A stretch of 47,000 nt of DNA, from positions 1 to 47,000 of the forward strand of contig NZ_NPJG01000115.1 of assembly GCF_002251245.1 (NCBI RefSeq), written 5' to 3'. A program made the position numbers and the translations under genes. Origin of the DNA: Prevotella sp. P5-92 (GTDB lineage Bacteria > Bacteroidota > Bacteroidia > Bacteroidales > Bacteroidaceae). How positions within the stretch are numbered: the first letter of the stretch is position 1; every line of letters begins with the position of its first letter. Shown piece after piece: positions 8,293 through 17,156 of this stretch. The notes beneath the pieces were generated by a model, which saw nothing but the letters and a program-made list of their open reading frames with translations, was not told the origin of the DNA and made no database searches.

Positions 8293-8853
8293 ATGACTGA
8301 GATATACGACGAGAAACAACTATGCACACGCCTCGCAGCACCCGAGACAAGGAGAGAGGCGTTTGGACAGATGGTGAACCTATACAGCGAACAACTGTAT
8401 TGGCAGATACGTCGTATAGTGCTGGTACACGACGATGCCGACGACCTTCTGCAGGAAGTGTTCCTGAAAGCATGGAACAGTCTCGACACCTTCCGCTCAG
8501 ACTCAAAACTGTCAACATGGCTGCACCGCATAGCCATAAACATCAGCATCGACTTCGTGAGACATAAAAAAGCAATAGACATGGTCAATGCTGACGCAGT
8601 GAACAACGGACTCTCGATAGCCGACCGACTGACGGCAGACGAATACTTCGACGGCAACGAGATACAGGCTGCACTGCAAGAGGCAATAGCACAACTGCCC
8701 GAAAAACAACGGGCGATATTCAACATGAGATATTTCGACGAGATGAAATACTCAGACATCAGCGACATACTCGGCACGTCGGTAGGAGCACTGAAAGCCT
8801 CGTACCATATAGCCGTAAAGAAAATATCAGAATATTTTCACTCTTTAGATTAA
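8293..8853 (+). CDS. ECF-type RNA polymerase sigma factor
   Basis: A 186-residue sigma-70 family protein with only regions 2 and 4. Region 2 carries DDADDLLQEVFLKAWNSL and the promoter-melting WLHRIAINISIDFVR. Region 4 carries LPEKQRAIFNMRYFDEMKYSDIS with a helix-turn-helix and GALKASYHIAVKK. It probably directs an envelope-stress regulon: the gene upstream acts on peptidoglycan, the one downstream encodes a single-pass membrane protein suited to be its anti-sigma factor, and the third encodes a Spy-like periplasmic protein. Confidence 0.94.
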   Translation: MTEIYDEKQLCTRLAAPETRREAFGQMVNLYSEQLYWQIRRIVLVHDDADDLLQEVFLKAWNSLDTFRSDSKLSTWLHRIAINISIDFVRHKKAIDMVNADAVNNGLSIADRLTADEYFDGNEIQAALQEAIAQLPEKQRAIFNMRYFDEMKYSDISDILGTSVGALKASYHIAVKKISEYFHSLD

Positions 8854-8896
8854 ACCTTTTCAATATACATTCGTCAAATACCTAAAAATAACAATT

Positions 8897-9307
8897 ATGA
8901 ACAATAAAGAAGACATAATAAGCAGGAAAGCAGGAAGGGAAAATCATTTCCGAGTGCCTGAAGGATACTTCGAGAACTTCACCGAAAGGATGATGGCACA
9001 ACTGCCCAACAGCCAGGCTGACAGCAATGCCGAAGACATGACGACGACATTGACACACAGCGCGGCAAGAAAAACCACCACCGTGAGAAAACTCTGGAAA
9101 AGGGTGGCAGCCGTGGCAGCATGCGTAGCTGTAATTGGCATTGGCACCACCGCCTATCTTGCACAGCAAGACAACAAACCGGCTGCCGACGAGATGGCGA
9201 ACACCACTACAACGGAGGAGCAGTATTACGACGACTATGTTGACGAGGTGGCTGACTTTGCCATGCTCGACAATACAGACATCATAGCCTGCATGAGCGA
9301 AGAGTGA
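8897..9307 (+). CDS. Probable anti-sigma factor, single-pass membrane protein
   Basis: A 136-residue protein with a soluble N-terminal part containing HFRVPEGYFENFTERMMAQLP, one transmembrane segment (about 69-88) after a basic stretch (RKLWKRV), and a short acidic tail. The VPEGYFE motif near the N-terminus is common in Bacteroidetes membrane proteins encoded directly after ECF sigma genes. Function is inferred mainly from position and topology; I see no zinc-binding anti-sigma motif. Confidence 0.7.
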   Translation: MNNKEDIISRKAGRENHFRVPEGYFENFTERMMAQLPNSQADSNAEDMTTTLTHSAARKTTTVRKLWKRVAAVAACVAVIGIGTTAYLAQQDNKPAADEMANTTTTEEQYYDDYVDEVADFAMLDNTDIIACMSEE

Positions 9308-9360
9308 AACCCGATCCCAGACAAACCAAGAAACGTGTATATATATAATAAGGTGTAAAT

Positions 9361-9834
9361 ATGAAACGACTGATAATCTCAATAATGCTGGTCTCCGTAA
9401 TGATTGGAGCAATGGCACAACAACACGATCGTGGCGGGCAACAGCGTCCGCCCCTCTCGATAGAAAAATACACAAAGGATCTGAAAGAGTTTATCTCTAA
9501 CGAGGCAAGGCTGACAAAGAAAGAAGAGGCCGAGTTCTTCCCCGTGTATCTCGAGATGAAGAAAAAGCAACGCAAGGCTTTCGAAGCGATGAAGGGCACT
9601 CACCGTACTCCAATGAACAACGAGAAAGCCTGCGCCAATGCCATCAGGATGAAAGACAAGATGGACATTGAGCAAAAGAAGATAGAGCAACAGTATCACG
9701 AGAAATTTCTGAAGATACTGCCAGCTACAAAGGTGTTTAAGGTGATCATGGCGGAAGACAAGTTCCATCGACAGATGCTCAGGAAGTGGAGCAGGAACGG
9801 TAACGATGGCGACAAACGACACATGCCAAGATGA
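9361..9834 (+). CDS. Periplasmic Spy/CnrX-like helical protein
   Basis: A 157-residue protein with a signal peptide (about 1-19, ending GAMAQ) and a strongly charged all-helical mature part (LTKKEEAEFFPVYLEMKKKQRK and a second helix pair around 95-150). This matches the small sensor/chaperone proteins encoded third in many Bacteroidetes sigma/anti-sigma clusters, which are loosely related to Spy and CnrX. It may sense envelope stress or buffer misfolded proteins. Its last 56 bp overlap the end of the convergent permease gene. Confidence 0.75.
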   Translation: MKRLIISIMLVSVMIGAMAQQHDRGGQQRPPLSIEKYTKDLKEFISNEARLTKKEEAEFFPVYLEMKKKQRKAFEAMKGTHRTPMNNEKACANAIRMKDKMDIEQKKIEQQYHEKFLKILPATKVFKVIMAEDKFHRQMLRKWSRNGNDGDKRHMPR

Positions 9835-10960
9835 AATACGCCACAACCTGAATACACAAAGCCCTGTATTCTACAAGCACATCAGACAATGAGGCTCCCA
9901 TGGTGTTGAGCCTTACATACGCCCTTATGCCGAAGGTGGACGGGAATATCCAAGAGATACATTCCCACACCTTCGGTATATTGCTTTGTGGCCACGACAC
10001 TCCTGACACAAACAGAAGTGGTACCGACATGAACACCACAAGCAGTATCACATTCTCGCGGTAGCGGACTATGCTCGACACTGTGATGCCGAAGAAGATG
10101 GCGGCAAGGATATAAGGAAGCATGAGCCATGCCAACGACCATGGATTGGGCAACGACGTGAAGCTGAAAAGCATGGGGACAATAAGAGTGAGATAGGCCG
10201 CCACGACTGCGTAGATCATGAAATAGCACAACGACTTGCCCAACACTATGCGGCAGCTGCCTTCATAAGCACGACCAGAAGGCAACACGGCCCTACCCTC
10301 GCGACGAGTGCCTGCAGACAAGCCGATGCCAAGGACAAGGGTCTGCTGGATGATGAGCATCAGCACAGCGGGAAGGATGAACGAGCCGTAGCCTGACGTG
10401 GGATTAAACAGGGTGACCTCGTCGAACGATAACGGACTGGTGGTGATCTCGTCCTGACGAGCTGTGGTATTGCCAGAGAGACGTATCTGTATGTCGGCAT
10501 TCATAGACGAGGTGACTGCAGTGGCGGTCTGGAATATGGCTTTGTAGGTGAGCATGAGACTCATGTCGCAATAGACGGCTACGGCAGTCTGCTCGCCACG
10601 GTTGACCCGCAAGCCGAAGTCAGAGGGAATGACATAGATACCATTGGCATCGCCAAGGGCAATAATGCGGCGTGCCTCGTCGATACTGCCAGCACGGTAG
10701 GCCACACACACGTCGGGCGAGGCGTCTGCCATGCGCACAAACTGGCGACTCTCGACACTGTTTGACTGATCGACCACTACGACAGGCACCTCACGCACCG
10801 TCTCGTTGTTGTAGATCCAAGAATAGAGCAACGGATAAGCCAAGGGTACGAGAACGAAGAAGATGAGCACGCCCTCGTCGCGTAAGACGCTCTTCATCTC
10901 GTCGCGCCATACGGCACATATATCGTTAAGACCTTTTATGATATTGTCGATAATCCTCAT
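9779..10960 (-). CDS. ABC-2 type permease (second)
   Basis: A 393-residue inner-membrane protein of the YhhJ/YbhR (ABC2_membrane_3) type: one transmembrane helix near the N-terminus (about 28-48), a large periplasmic domain (about 50-180, with VPVVVVDQSNSVESR), then five or more helices containing GYGSFILPAVLMLIIQQTLVLGIG. It would be the second membrane half of an exporter with the HlyD-like adaptor and outer-membrane protein of the same operon. The ATG at 10960 is preferred over a TTG at 10969. The C-terminus overlaps the convergent Spy-like gene by 56 bp, which is unusual. No ATPase gene is adjacent. Confidence 0.88.
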   Translation of the reverse strand: MRIIDNIIKGLNDICAVWRDEMKSVLRDEGVLIFFVLVPLAYPLLYSWIYNNETVREVPVVVVDQSNSVESRQFVRMADASPDVCVAYRAGSIDEARRIIALGDANGIYVIPSDFGLRVNRGEQTAVAVYCDMSLMLTYKAIFQTATAVTSSMNADIQIRLSGNTTARQDEITTSPLSFDEVTLFNPTSGYGSFILPAVLMLIIQQTLVLGIGLSAGTRREGRAVLPSGRAYEGSCRIVLGKSLCYFMIYAVVAAYLTLIVPMLFSFTSLPNPWSLAWLMLPYILAAIFFGITVSSIVRYRENVILLVVFMSVPLLFVSGVSWPQSNIPKVWECISWIFPSTFGIRAYVRLNTMGASLSDVLVEYRALCIQVVAYFILACVVCRHRYRSCSTS

Positions 10961-10978
10961 AGTGACCAAGTGCTGTAG

Positions 10979-12160
10979 TTAGGGTAAATATACATAGTGT
11001 TTCATGGCATGGTGCAGACGCGGAAGTATAAGCAGCGGCAAAGCTGCAAAAACGACCAACGAGGCAATGTGCCACCATGCGTCAGACAGGGGATAGTCGT
11101 TGAAGATGGATGTCTGGTAGATGACAAAATAATGACGCAAGGGGAAGAGCCACGATAATGCCTGCAGGGAAGGGTCCATAGCAGGGACGGGAAATGCTGT
11201 GCCTACCATTGAAAAGCTGAGCACTCCCCACAATGAACATATACTCATTGACATGCGCAGCGACGGTATGAGACCGAAGACAAACAGTCCGAAGCCTTCT
11301 GCCGACAGCACCATAAGAAGGCCTGTGAGCAACAACACTGCCACCCCACCCTCGCACGGGAAATGCAGTACGCCATAGACATAAGCCATATATCCATACA
11401 CAACGGCAAGGCTGATGAGTGTCTGCGGAAGAAGTTTTCCCGTCACTGCTGCAAAGATATTGTTATCGGCTGTAGCCAGATACTGACGCGACGTTCCAAA
11501 CTTCAGTTCGGTGCCGAAGGAATAGGCGGTGAAGATGAAGATAAAGAGCATGATGACACCAGGAGCCAACATCGTAGAGAGATAGACATTATAGTTGGTG
11601 TAGGGATTGGAGACCTGGTGTAGATCTACCTGGATGGGCAGGAGGAAAGCCATGGTCTGACCGTCGGTGGCTCCCTTGGCGCGCAGCGTGGCCTGTCCGA
11701 CGGCAGCCGAGCCAAGGGTAGAGATGGTCTTGAGGTCGCGGAAGACAAGAGAACCGGCCGTGAGCGACGTCATAGTATAATAGAACGAGATCTTTGGCTG
11801 ACGACTGGCCAGAAGGGCGTCGGCAGTGCCGGAAGGTATATAGAGGAAACCATATATCTCACCCTTCTGCATAGCCTTTCGTGCCGACTCTACGCTCTCG
11901 TAATGAGCCACCACACGACTGGTCTGGAAGGCATCGAGGCGACGGGTCAGACTACGCGACGTGGTTGAACGGTCGAGATCAACCACACCGACAGGCATAT
12001 TCTCTGGCTGTCCCTCGCCCATGAGAGAGGTGAAAAACAACGTCACCAAAACAGGGAAGAGAACAAGCGAGACCACATACATGGCATTGTGTGAGAATAG
12101 TCGCGCCTCACGTGTTGCCGTGGCATAGACAGCCACCAGCCATCTTCGAAGACTTTTCAT
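10979..12160 (-). CDS. ABC-2 type permease (first)
   Basis: A 393-residue inner-membrane protein, paralogous in plan to the next gene downstream: N-terminal helix (SLVLFPVLVTLFFTSLM), periplasmic domain with MPVGVVDLDRSTTSRSL, then a C-terminal membrane bundle with MLAPGVIMLFIFIFTAYSFG and FPLRHYF. Two such permeases side by side with HlyD and TolC partners form the usual YbhGFSR-like export layout. The start at 12160 lies 4 nt after the stop of the HlyD-like gene, whereas the longer frame would overlap it. No nucleotide-binding domain is present in it or in neighbours. Confidence 0.88.
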   Translation of the reverse strand: MKSLRRWLVAVYATATREARLFSHNAMYVVSLVLFPVLVTLFFTSLMGEGQPENMPVGVVDLDRSTTSRSLTRRLDAFQTSRVVAHYESVESARKAMQKGEIYGFLYIPSGTADALLASRQPKISFYYTMTSLTAGSLVFRDLKTISTLGSAAVGQATLRAKGATDGQTMAFLLPIQVDLHQVSNPYTNYNVYLSTMLAPGVIMLFIFIFTAYSFGTELKFGTSRQYLATADNNIFAAVTGKLLPQTLISLAVVYGYMAYVYGVLHFPCEGGVAVLLLTGLLMVLSAEGFGLFVFGLIPSLRMSMSICSLWGVLSFSMVGTAFPVPAMDPSLQALSWLFPLRHYFVIYQTSIFNDYPLSDAWWHIASLVVFAALPLLILPRLHHAMKHYVYLP

Positions 12161-12164
12161 AATC

Positions 12165-13151
12165 TTATCTGATGACGAGCGACATGCCTGGACGAAGACC
12201 CTCAAACTTTGTGACCGGACGCGCCTTCACCTCGAAGGTCTTAAGGTCGTACTGGCCGTTAGCCTTCGTAGCTTTCCAAACGGCATAGCTGCCTTGGTCT
12301 TTCATATAATACACTTTCATGTCGATCTCTTTGTTGAAGGCGGGGACGAAGGCCTTTATAGTCTTTCCGATAGAGATATCCTTGAGTTGGTCTTCACGCA
12401 CGTTGAATGTACCCCACACATCGTTCATGAGTGAGATGCTCATGATGGGAGCTCCGGTGCCGACGAGCTCGCCTACACGAGGATAGACCTCGCTCACCTC
12501 GCCTTCCATCTGCGCCACCTGGACAGTCTCGTTGATATACGAACTGACCTCAGCGACAGCACCCTTGGCCCTCTCAACCTGTGCGGCAGCGGCTATCCTC
12601 TCCTCACGGCGAGCACCGTTGCGAGCCATGTCGTACTGACTCTGAGCCGCCTTGACCTGAGCCTCCATGGCCTTATAGTTGGCAAAAGCCTCGTCGCGCT
12701 TCTGCTCACTCATCACGCCCTCGTCGAAGAGACGTTGTACGCGATGGTAAGACTTCTCTGCAATCTCGAATCCAGCCTTTGCCTGCTGGAGCAGTTCGTA
12801 AGCGCCGCGCACCTGTTCCTGACGAGCGCCGTTGCGGGCCATCTCGCTCATGGCGGCAGCGGCATCCTCAGCACCCATGGCTTGCGACATCTTCGCCCTC
12901 ACCTCTGGAGCGTCGAGAATGGCGAGAGTGTCGCCAACCTTCACATAGTCGCCCTCCTTGACCCTCAGTTCGAGGATGCGTCCGGGCACCTTGCTCGACA
13001 CTCTGTATTCAGTCACCTCTACCTGTCCCTGAATAGACTCGTCGGTCTTTCCAAGGACAAAGAATCCTATTACACCCACTACAGCCACCACAGCGGTAAA
13101 GCCGATGACGGCGAGTAATATGCTACTATGTTGTGATTTTTCTTGTGACAT
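12165..13151 (-). CDS. HlyD-family periplasmic adaptor (membrane fusion protein)
   Basis: A 328-residue inner-membrane-anchored adaptor that links the permeases to an outer-membrane channel. It has one N-terminal transmembrane helix (about 12-32), a biotinyl-lipoyl-like half motif (VSSKVPGRILELRVKEGD), a long alpha-helical hairpin (about 85-210) with MARNGAR occurring twice, and the second half with beta-barrel (VYPRVGELVGTGAPIMSI, WGTFNVRED). It begins 5 nt after the stop of the TolC-like gene, fitting one operon. Substrate unknown. Confidence 0.93.
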   Translation of the reverse strand: MSQEKSQHSSILLAVIGFTAVVAVVGVIGFFVLGKTDESIQGQVEVTEYRVSSKVPGRILELRVKEGDYVKVGDTLAILDAPEVRAKMSQAMGAEDAAAAMSEMARNGARQEQVRGAYELLQQAKAGFEIAEKSYHRVQRLFDEGVMSEQKRDEAFANYKAMEAQVKAAQSQYDMARNGARREERIAAAAQVERAKGAVAEVSSYINETVQVAQMEGEVSEVYPRVGELVGTGAPIMSISLMNDVWGTFNVREDQLKDISIGKTIKAFVPAFNKEIDMKVYYMKDQGSYAVWKATKANGQYDLKTFEVKARPVTKFEGLRPGMSLVIR

Positions 13152-13156
13152 AATCG

Positions 13157-14603
13157 TTATTCGTGTAAAGTGCCAAGAGCCTTTGACAAAGCTACCTGAC
13201 TAAGTTTGACATCTATTTCTGCATCTATCTTCTGCGACTGTGCCTGCAGCCATGCTGTCTGTGCCTCGATGACGGCAGTGGATTCCATCACGCCTTCGCG
13301 GAAGCCAATATTTGCACAGCGTAGATTCTCTTCAGCCTTTGCAGTGTTAGACTGAGCCATGGAGAGGCGTTTATACGCCTCGTCAACACGGAACTGGCTC
13401 TGGTTGACCTGCAGTTCAACCTTCTCGCATGCCTCGTTATACTCGAGGGTGGCGATGGTAGTGGCATTTTTCGAAGCCCTTACCTTATATGCCACGTCGC
13501 CCCAGTTCCATACAGGCACGCTGACGATGACTCCTACATTCCACAGCCCGGCGAACTTCTTTTCAAAGCTGTTGGTGACATTTGGGTTGCTGACGGTATA
13601 TCCGCCTGCAAGCGCCACCTTAGGCAGTTGTCCAGCCTTGAGAAGATTGGTGGTCTGTCGGCTGATATCTATAGAGTTCTGCAACACACGCAGTTCGGGA
13701 CGAGCGTCGGCGTTGAGCTCGGCAGTCTGCTGGGGTGTGTTAGAATAAGTGACATTGCCCACATTGTCGTCAACATCAAAGACATACTTAGCAGGCAATC
13801 CGCATAGTTGGCATAGATACATCTTTGCCAACGACAAGCCATTATCGACCTGGGTGAGGGCCATCTCAGCCTCGTTGACCTTTACGCCGACCTTCAGTCC
13901 GTCGGCCTTGGTAGCCACTCCCTCGCGTATCATCTTCTTCACGTCGCTGTCGAGCTTCTTGACAAGAGAGAGGAAGCTCTCAGCCAGTGTCTTCTTATGT
14001 TTGAGCGAGACGACGGTCCAGTAAGCCTGGTCGATATTATAGAGTGTGAGTTGTTTTTGAGCTTCGGCAGAGTTGGCGGCCATGACTTCTCCAATGTCTG
14101 CCATCTTGTTCATGGCGATGATGGCTCCACCCATAAACAACGGTTGTGTGACTTTGGACAGTGGCAGCAAACATGTTGCGTGTGTCGGTATGGAGCGCAT
14201 CGACAAGTCCCTGTCCAGTCATGTTGAGCATATTGGCAAGAGCACCTGCGGTCTCCTGCGGCAGCAGTTGCGAGAGTCCGGGAATGGTCTGACTGGCATG
14301 AGTCAAGGTGTTGGTACCGAGGTTGCCGAGATTGTCTTTCTGTTCGTCGCTGAGTAGCGAGAATTCCTTGCTCGTGTACATATATCCACCGATGGCGTTG
14401 ACCTGTGGCAAGAGTTTAGTACGTGCAGACTTCTTCACGTTTTTTGCCATGTCGATCTTCACCCTTGCCACTCCCATCTGCTTATTGTTGCGAAGCGCCA
14501 TTTGTCGGCAACTGTCGAGGCAGAGTATGTTTTGAGCCTCGGCAGCCGTAGATATGAAGCACGCCGCCAAAAGAGTTGGGACAAGACACTTTTTGGAAAT
14601 CAT
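13157..14603 (-). pseudogene. TolC-family outer-membrane efflux protein, frameshifted
   Basis: Two overlapping frames together make one TolC-like protein of about 480 residues. The first (14603 to about 14163) has a signal peptide (LLAACFISTAAEAQ) and the opening TolC helix (CLDSCRQMALRNNKQM). The second (about 14161 to 13157) resumes with LSKVTQPLFMGGAIIA, the family's conserved VxQPLFxGG region, and continues through the second TolC repeat to the usual end. The change of frame lies near 14163 and needs one extra base or two missing bases relative to an intact gene. I see no slippery heptamer at the junction. It could be a real inactivating mutation, phase variation or a sequencing error. 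It lies 21 nt after the coiled-coil gene and 5 nt before the adaptor gene. Confidence 0.85.
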
Positions 14604-14624
14604 GATTGTTGAGATAATGTATTT

Positions 14625-15497
14625 TTATTTAAAGCTAAACGTCCTTGAGCCTATCATATTGCCGTCGGCGAAGATGCTGACGGTATAGTTTCCTGCTTCA
14701 AGAAATTCAGAAACCTGACGGAAGGTAGAAAGGGTGAGAGCCTCGCCGGTGTATTCCACCTGTCGCTTCATAGTGCACTCGATGGAGCGGTTCTCGTATT
14801 GGAAAGAGCCTCCGCCAGAGAGGGTGTTGCCGTTAGGAGCAGTGATGCGGACATAGAAGGTACGCATGCCGTTTGATGCCGTAACATTCTTTGCAACAGT
14901 GAAATCAACCTGAATGCTCTTGCAGTCCTTTATCTTCTTAGCTACCTTGCCGTTCTTCTTTTTGAGGGTCATCGTTATGCCAGTAGCGTCGAGCTGTGCG
15001 GCGATAGCCACCTTCTGCGATAGCGAGGCACGCTCATTGCTTAGTCCCTCAATCTGCCGTGTTGCTTCAGCATACTGTCCTTTGACGCGTGTGTTTTCTG
15101 CGGTGAGGTTTTCGTTGAGACGGTTGAGCGAGTCAATCTCCAGCACATAGGTGCGTAGCACTGCACGAACGGTGGCGAGTTCTTTCTTCAGACGTGCTAT
15201 CTCTCGAGCGTCAGAAGCCTTCACTTGTTTGAGTTCCTCAAGCAGTTCCTGCGTGCGCATCTGTTCTTGTGTGAGTTGTGCGATGATAGAGTCGTTGTTG
15301 ATTTGTGTCTTCATCTCACTATACTGTCTTGCGAACTGCTCGTACTCGTTTTCCATTTCCTTTTTGTCGAGGTCAGCGAGTTCCTGCATTTCCTGGTTGG
15401 CTTTCTTTTGCTTGTCGAGGTTGAATGCAAGGTAAGCCACACCTGCCACGAGCAGTACAATGACCGCCACGAGTGGCAACACAATCTTTTTGTTCAT
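14625..15497 (-). CDS. Membrane-anchored coiled-coil protein of unknown function
   Basis: A 290-residue protein with an N-terminal transmembrane helix (LPLVAVIVLLVAGVAYLAF), a long coiled coil (about 30-165) rich in Glu, Gln and Lys, and a C-terminal beta-rich domain (about 180-290, with FYVRITAPNG and GNYTVSIFADG) likely to sit in the periplasm. Similar proteins are conserved but uncharacterised in Bacteroidales. The start at 15497 fits the signal-anchor better than an upstream in-frame ATG at 15575, which overlaps the promoter box. It precedes the TolC-HlyD-permease genes by 21 nt, so it may be part of, or regulate, that envelope system. Confidence 0.7.
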   Translation of the reverse strand: MNKKIVLPLVAVIVLLVAGVAYLAFNLDKQKKANQEMQELADLDKKEMENEYEQFARQYSEMKTQINNDSIIAQLTQEQMRTQELLEELKQVKASDAREIARLKKELATVRAVLRTYVLEIDSLNRLNENLTAENTRVKGQYAEATRQIEGLSNERASLSQKVAIAAQLDATGITMTLKKKNGKVAKKIKDCKSIQVDFTVAKNVTASNGMRTFYVRITAPNGNTLSGGGSFQYENRSIECTMKRQVEYTGEALTLSTFRQVSEFLEAGNYTVSIFADGNMIGSRTFSFK

Positions 15498-15562
15498 TTT
15501 GTTTTTTCGTGTATTTTCGTATGTTATTATTGTTTTTTTTGTGAAATATTCCAATTTCGGTG

Positions 15563-15570
15563 CAAAGTTA
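15563..15570 (-). promoter_or_regulatory. -7 box for the coiled-coil/export operon
   Basis: TAACTTTG on the minus strand, 65 nt before the chosen ATG. No good TTG is seen at the expected -33 distance. Confidence 0.5.
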
Positions 15571-15761
15571 ATCAATTTTATTGGTTCTTCGAACGTTATG
15601 TCTTATTTTTTATCCTAATCATTATTAAAATTAAGAGTATTTCGGAAATATTGACCAAAATGTAAAGTATTTAAAAGGGCAAACAACATGGGAAGGATAG
15701 TGAACAGAGAGGGAATAAAAGAATAAAAAAAGTTAAATAAGGTGGTGTTTAGTCGTTTGTT

Positions 15762-15793
15762 TTTGGCCATTTGCCCATAAATATATAATTTTG
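15762..15793 (+). promoter_or_regulatory. Promoter of the orphan ECF sigma gene
   Basis: TTTG (15762-15765), a 20-nt spacer and TAATTTTG (15786-15793) are an exact fit to the Bacteroidetes consensus. The ATG lies 80 nt downstream. Confidence 0.82.
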
Positions 15794-15873
15794 CACCGAA
15801 ATATAGTATTAATTGTATAATAAGGACATCGCCTATTGATAGAAATTCTACTTAACTATAAAAAATTAAGTGA

Positions 15874-16461
15874 ATGAATAAAGACAGTGTTAAGACCGAC
15901 GAACAGTTGGTCTTCGAATATGTCAACGGTAACAATTCGTCATTCGACGAGTTGCTGCAACGCTATAATACGAAGATTTTTTCGTATATCTTCTCTGTTG
16001 TTAACGACAGGAATCAGGCTGAGGATCTTCTGCAGGAGATCTTCTACAAGGTCATTGTCGGTCTTAAAGAAGGGAAATATACCAACTTAGGATGTTTCAA
16101 ATATTGGATCATGAGGATAACACGCAACATTCTCATCGACTACTTCCGCAAGAACAGAATATTGTTTTCAGAACCCAACAAAGACAACGATCTCTGTATG
16201 TTATACGAAGAGAGTCTCACGGACAAAAGCCATGAGACTCAAATGATAGATGTTCAGTTGAGGGCTGACGCCGTCAAGCTGATGAACAGACTGCCGGAGA
16301 GACAGAGGGAAGTGGTGTATATGAAATTCTTCGAGGACAAGTCGTTCAAGGAGATTGCCGAACAGACGAAGGTCAGCATCAACACGTCGCTTGGCAGGAT
16401 GCACTATGCCATCATCAACATGAGACGCATGGCAAAGAAATACGATATCCTCTCGATATAA
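15874..16461 (+). CDS. ECF-type RNA polymerase sigma factor (orphan)
   Basis: A 195-residue sigma factor with region 2 (NQAEDLLQEIFYKVIVGLKEG, FKYWIMRITRNILIDYFRKN) and region 4 (LPERQREVVYMKFFEDKSFKEIA, with the SINTSLGRMHYAIINMRR recognition helix). It has its own strong promoter, which suggests steady or separately controlled transcription. No anti-sigma gene follows: the next gene (rpe) is convergent. It is a different lineage from the sigma factor at 8293, judging by sequence. Confidence 0.93.
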   Translation: MNKDSVKTDEQLVFEYVNGNNSSFDELLQRYNTKIFSYIFSVVNDRNQAEDLLQEIFYKVIVGLKEGKYTNLGCFKYWIMRITRNILIDYFRKNRILFSEPNKDNDLCMLYEESLTDKSHETQMIDVQLRADAVKLMNRLPERQREVVYMKFFEDKSFKEIAEQTKVSINTSLGRMHYAIINMRRMAKKYDILSI

Positions 16462-16488
16462 TCAGAAGAACACCAATTACCCCAACAC

Positions 16489-17136
16489 TTACAGATTACG
16501 CAAGCTGCTTATGGTGGCAAGTGGGTCGGCGGCCTTAAACACATAACTGCCGCTGACAAGCACATCGACACCAACCTCGACAAGACGCGGCGCTGTGTCG
16601 GCTTGCACTCCCCCATCCACCTCGATAAGAGCTGACGAAGAACTGCTTTCGATGAGTTGACGGAGACGTTTCACCTTGGAAATAGTGTTCTCAATGAACT
16701 TCTGTCCTCCGAATCCCGGATTGACGCTCATGAGCAGTACCATATCGACATCGGCAATGATGTCTTCAAGCACAGACACTGGTGTGGCGGGATTGAGTGT
16801 AACACCTGCTTTCATGCCAGCATCATGTATTTCCTGAATGGTGCGGTGAAGGTGGGTACAAGTCTCGTAATGTACATTCATCATCATAGCTCCCAACTTA
16901 GCAGTCTGTTTGATATACTGCTCAGGATGAACGATCATGAAATGCACGTCGAGAGCTTTCTTGCACTTTGACGCAACAGCTTCGAGAACTGGGAATCCGA
17001 ACGAGATGTTTGGCACAAAGACGCCGTCCATGACGTCGAGATGCAGCCACTCTGCCTCGCTGGCGTTAATCATTTCAATGTCGCGGTCGAGATGCAGGAA
17101 GTCGGCCGCCAATAACGATGGAGATACTATTGTCAT
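16489..17136 (-). CDS. rpe: Ribulose-phosphate 3-epimerase
   Basis: Cytoplasmic TIM-barrel metalloenzyme (215 residues) that interconverts ribulose 5-phosphate and xylulose 5-phosphate in the pentose phosphate pathway. Family motifs in order: SPSLLAADF near the N-terminus, WLHLDVMDGVFVPNISFG (metal ligands and catalytic Asp), VHFMIVHPE, LMSVNPGFGGQKF and IEVDGGV (second catalytic Asp). Full length. It is the last gene of the minus-strand series, 20 nt after a 32-codon small ORF. Confidence 0.97.
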   Translation of the reverse strand: MTIVSPSLLAADFLHLDRDIEMINASEAEWLHLDVMDGVFVPNISFGFPVLEAVASKCKKALDVHFMIVHPEQYIKQTAKLGAMMMNVHYETCTHLHRTIQEIHDAGMKAGVTLNPATPVSVLEDIIADVDMVLLMSVNPGFGGQKFIENTISKVKRLRQLIESSSSSALIEVDGGVQADTAPRLVEVGVDVLVSGSYVFKAADPLATISSLRNL

Positions 17137-17156
17137 TACTTTAATTTGGCTTGTTA

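Noticed and set aside
14150..14175. Programmed frameshift in the TolC-like gene
   Set aside because: No slippery heptamer or stimulatory structure seen, and such control is not known for this family; mutation or sequence error is simpler.
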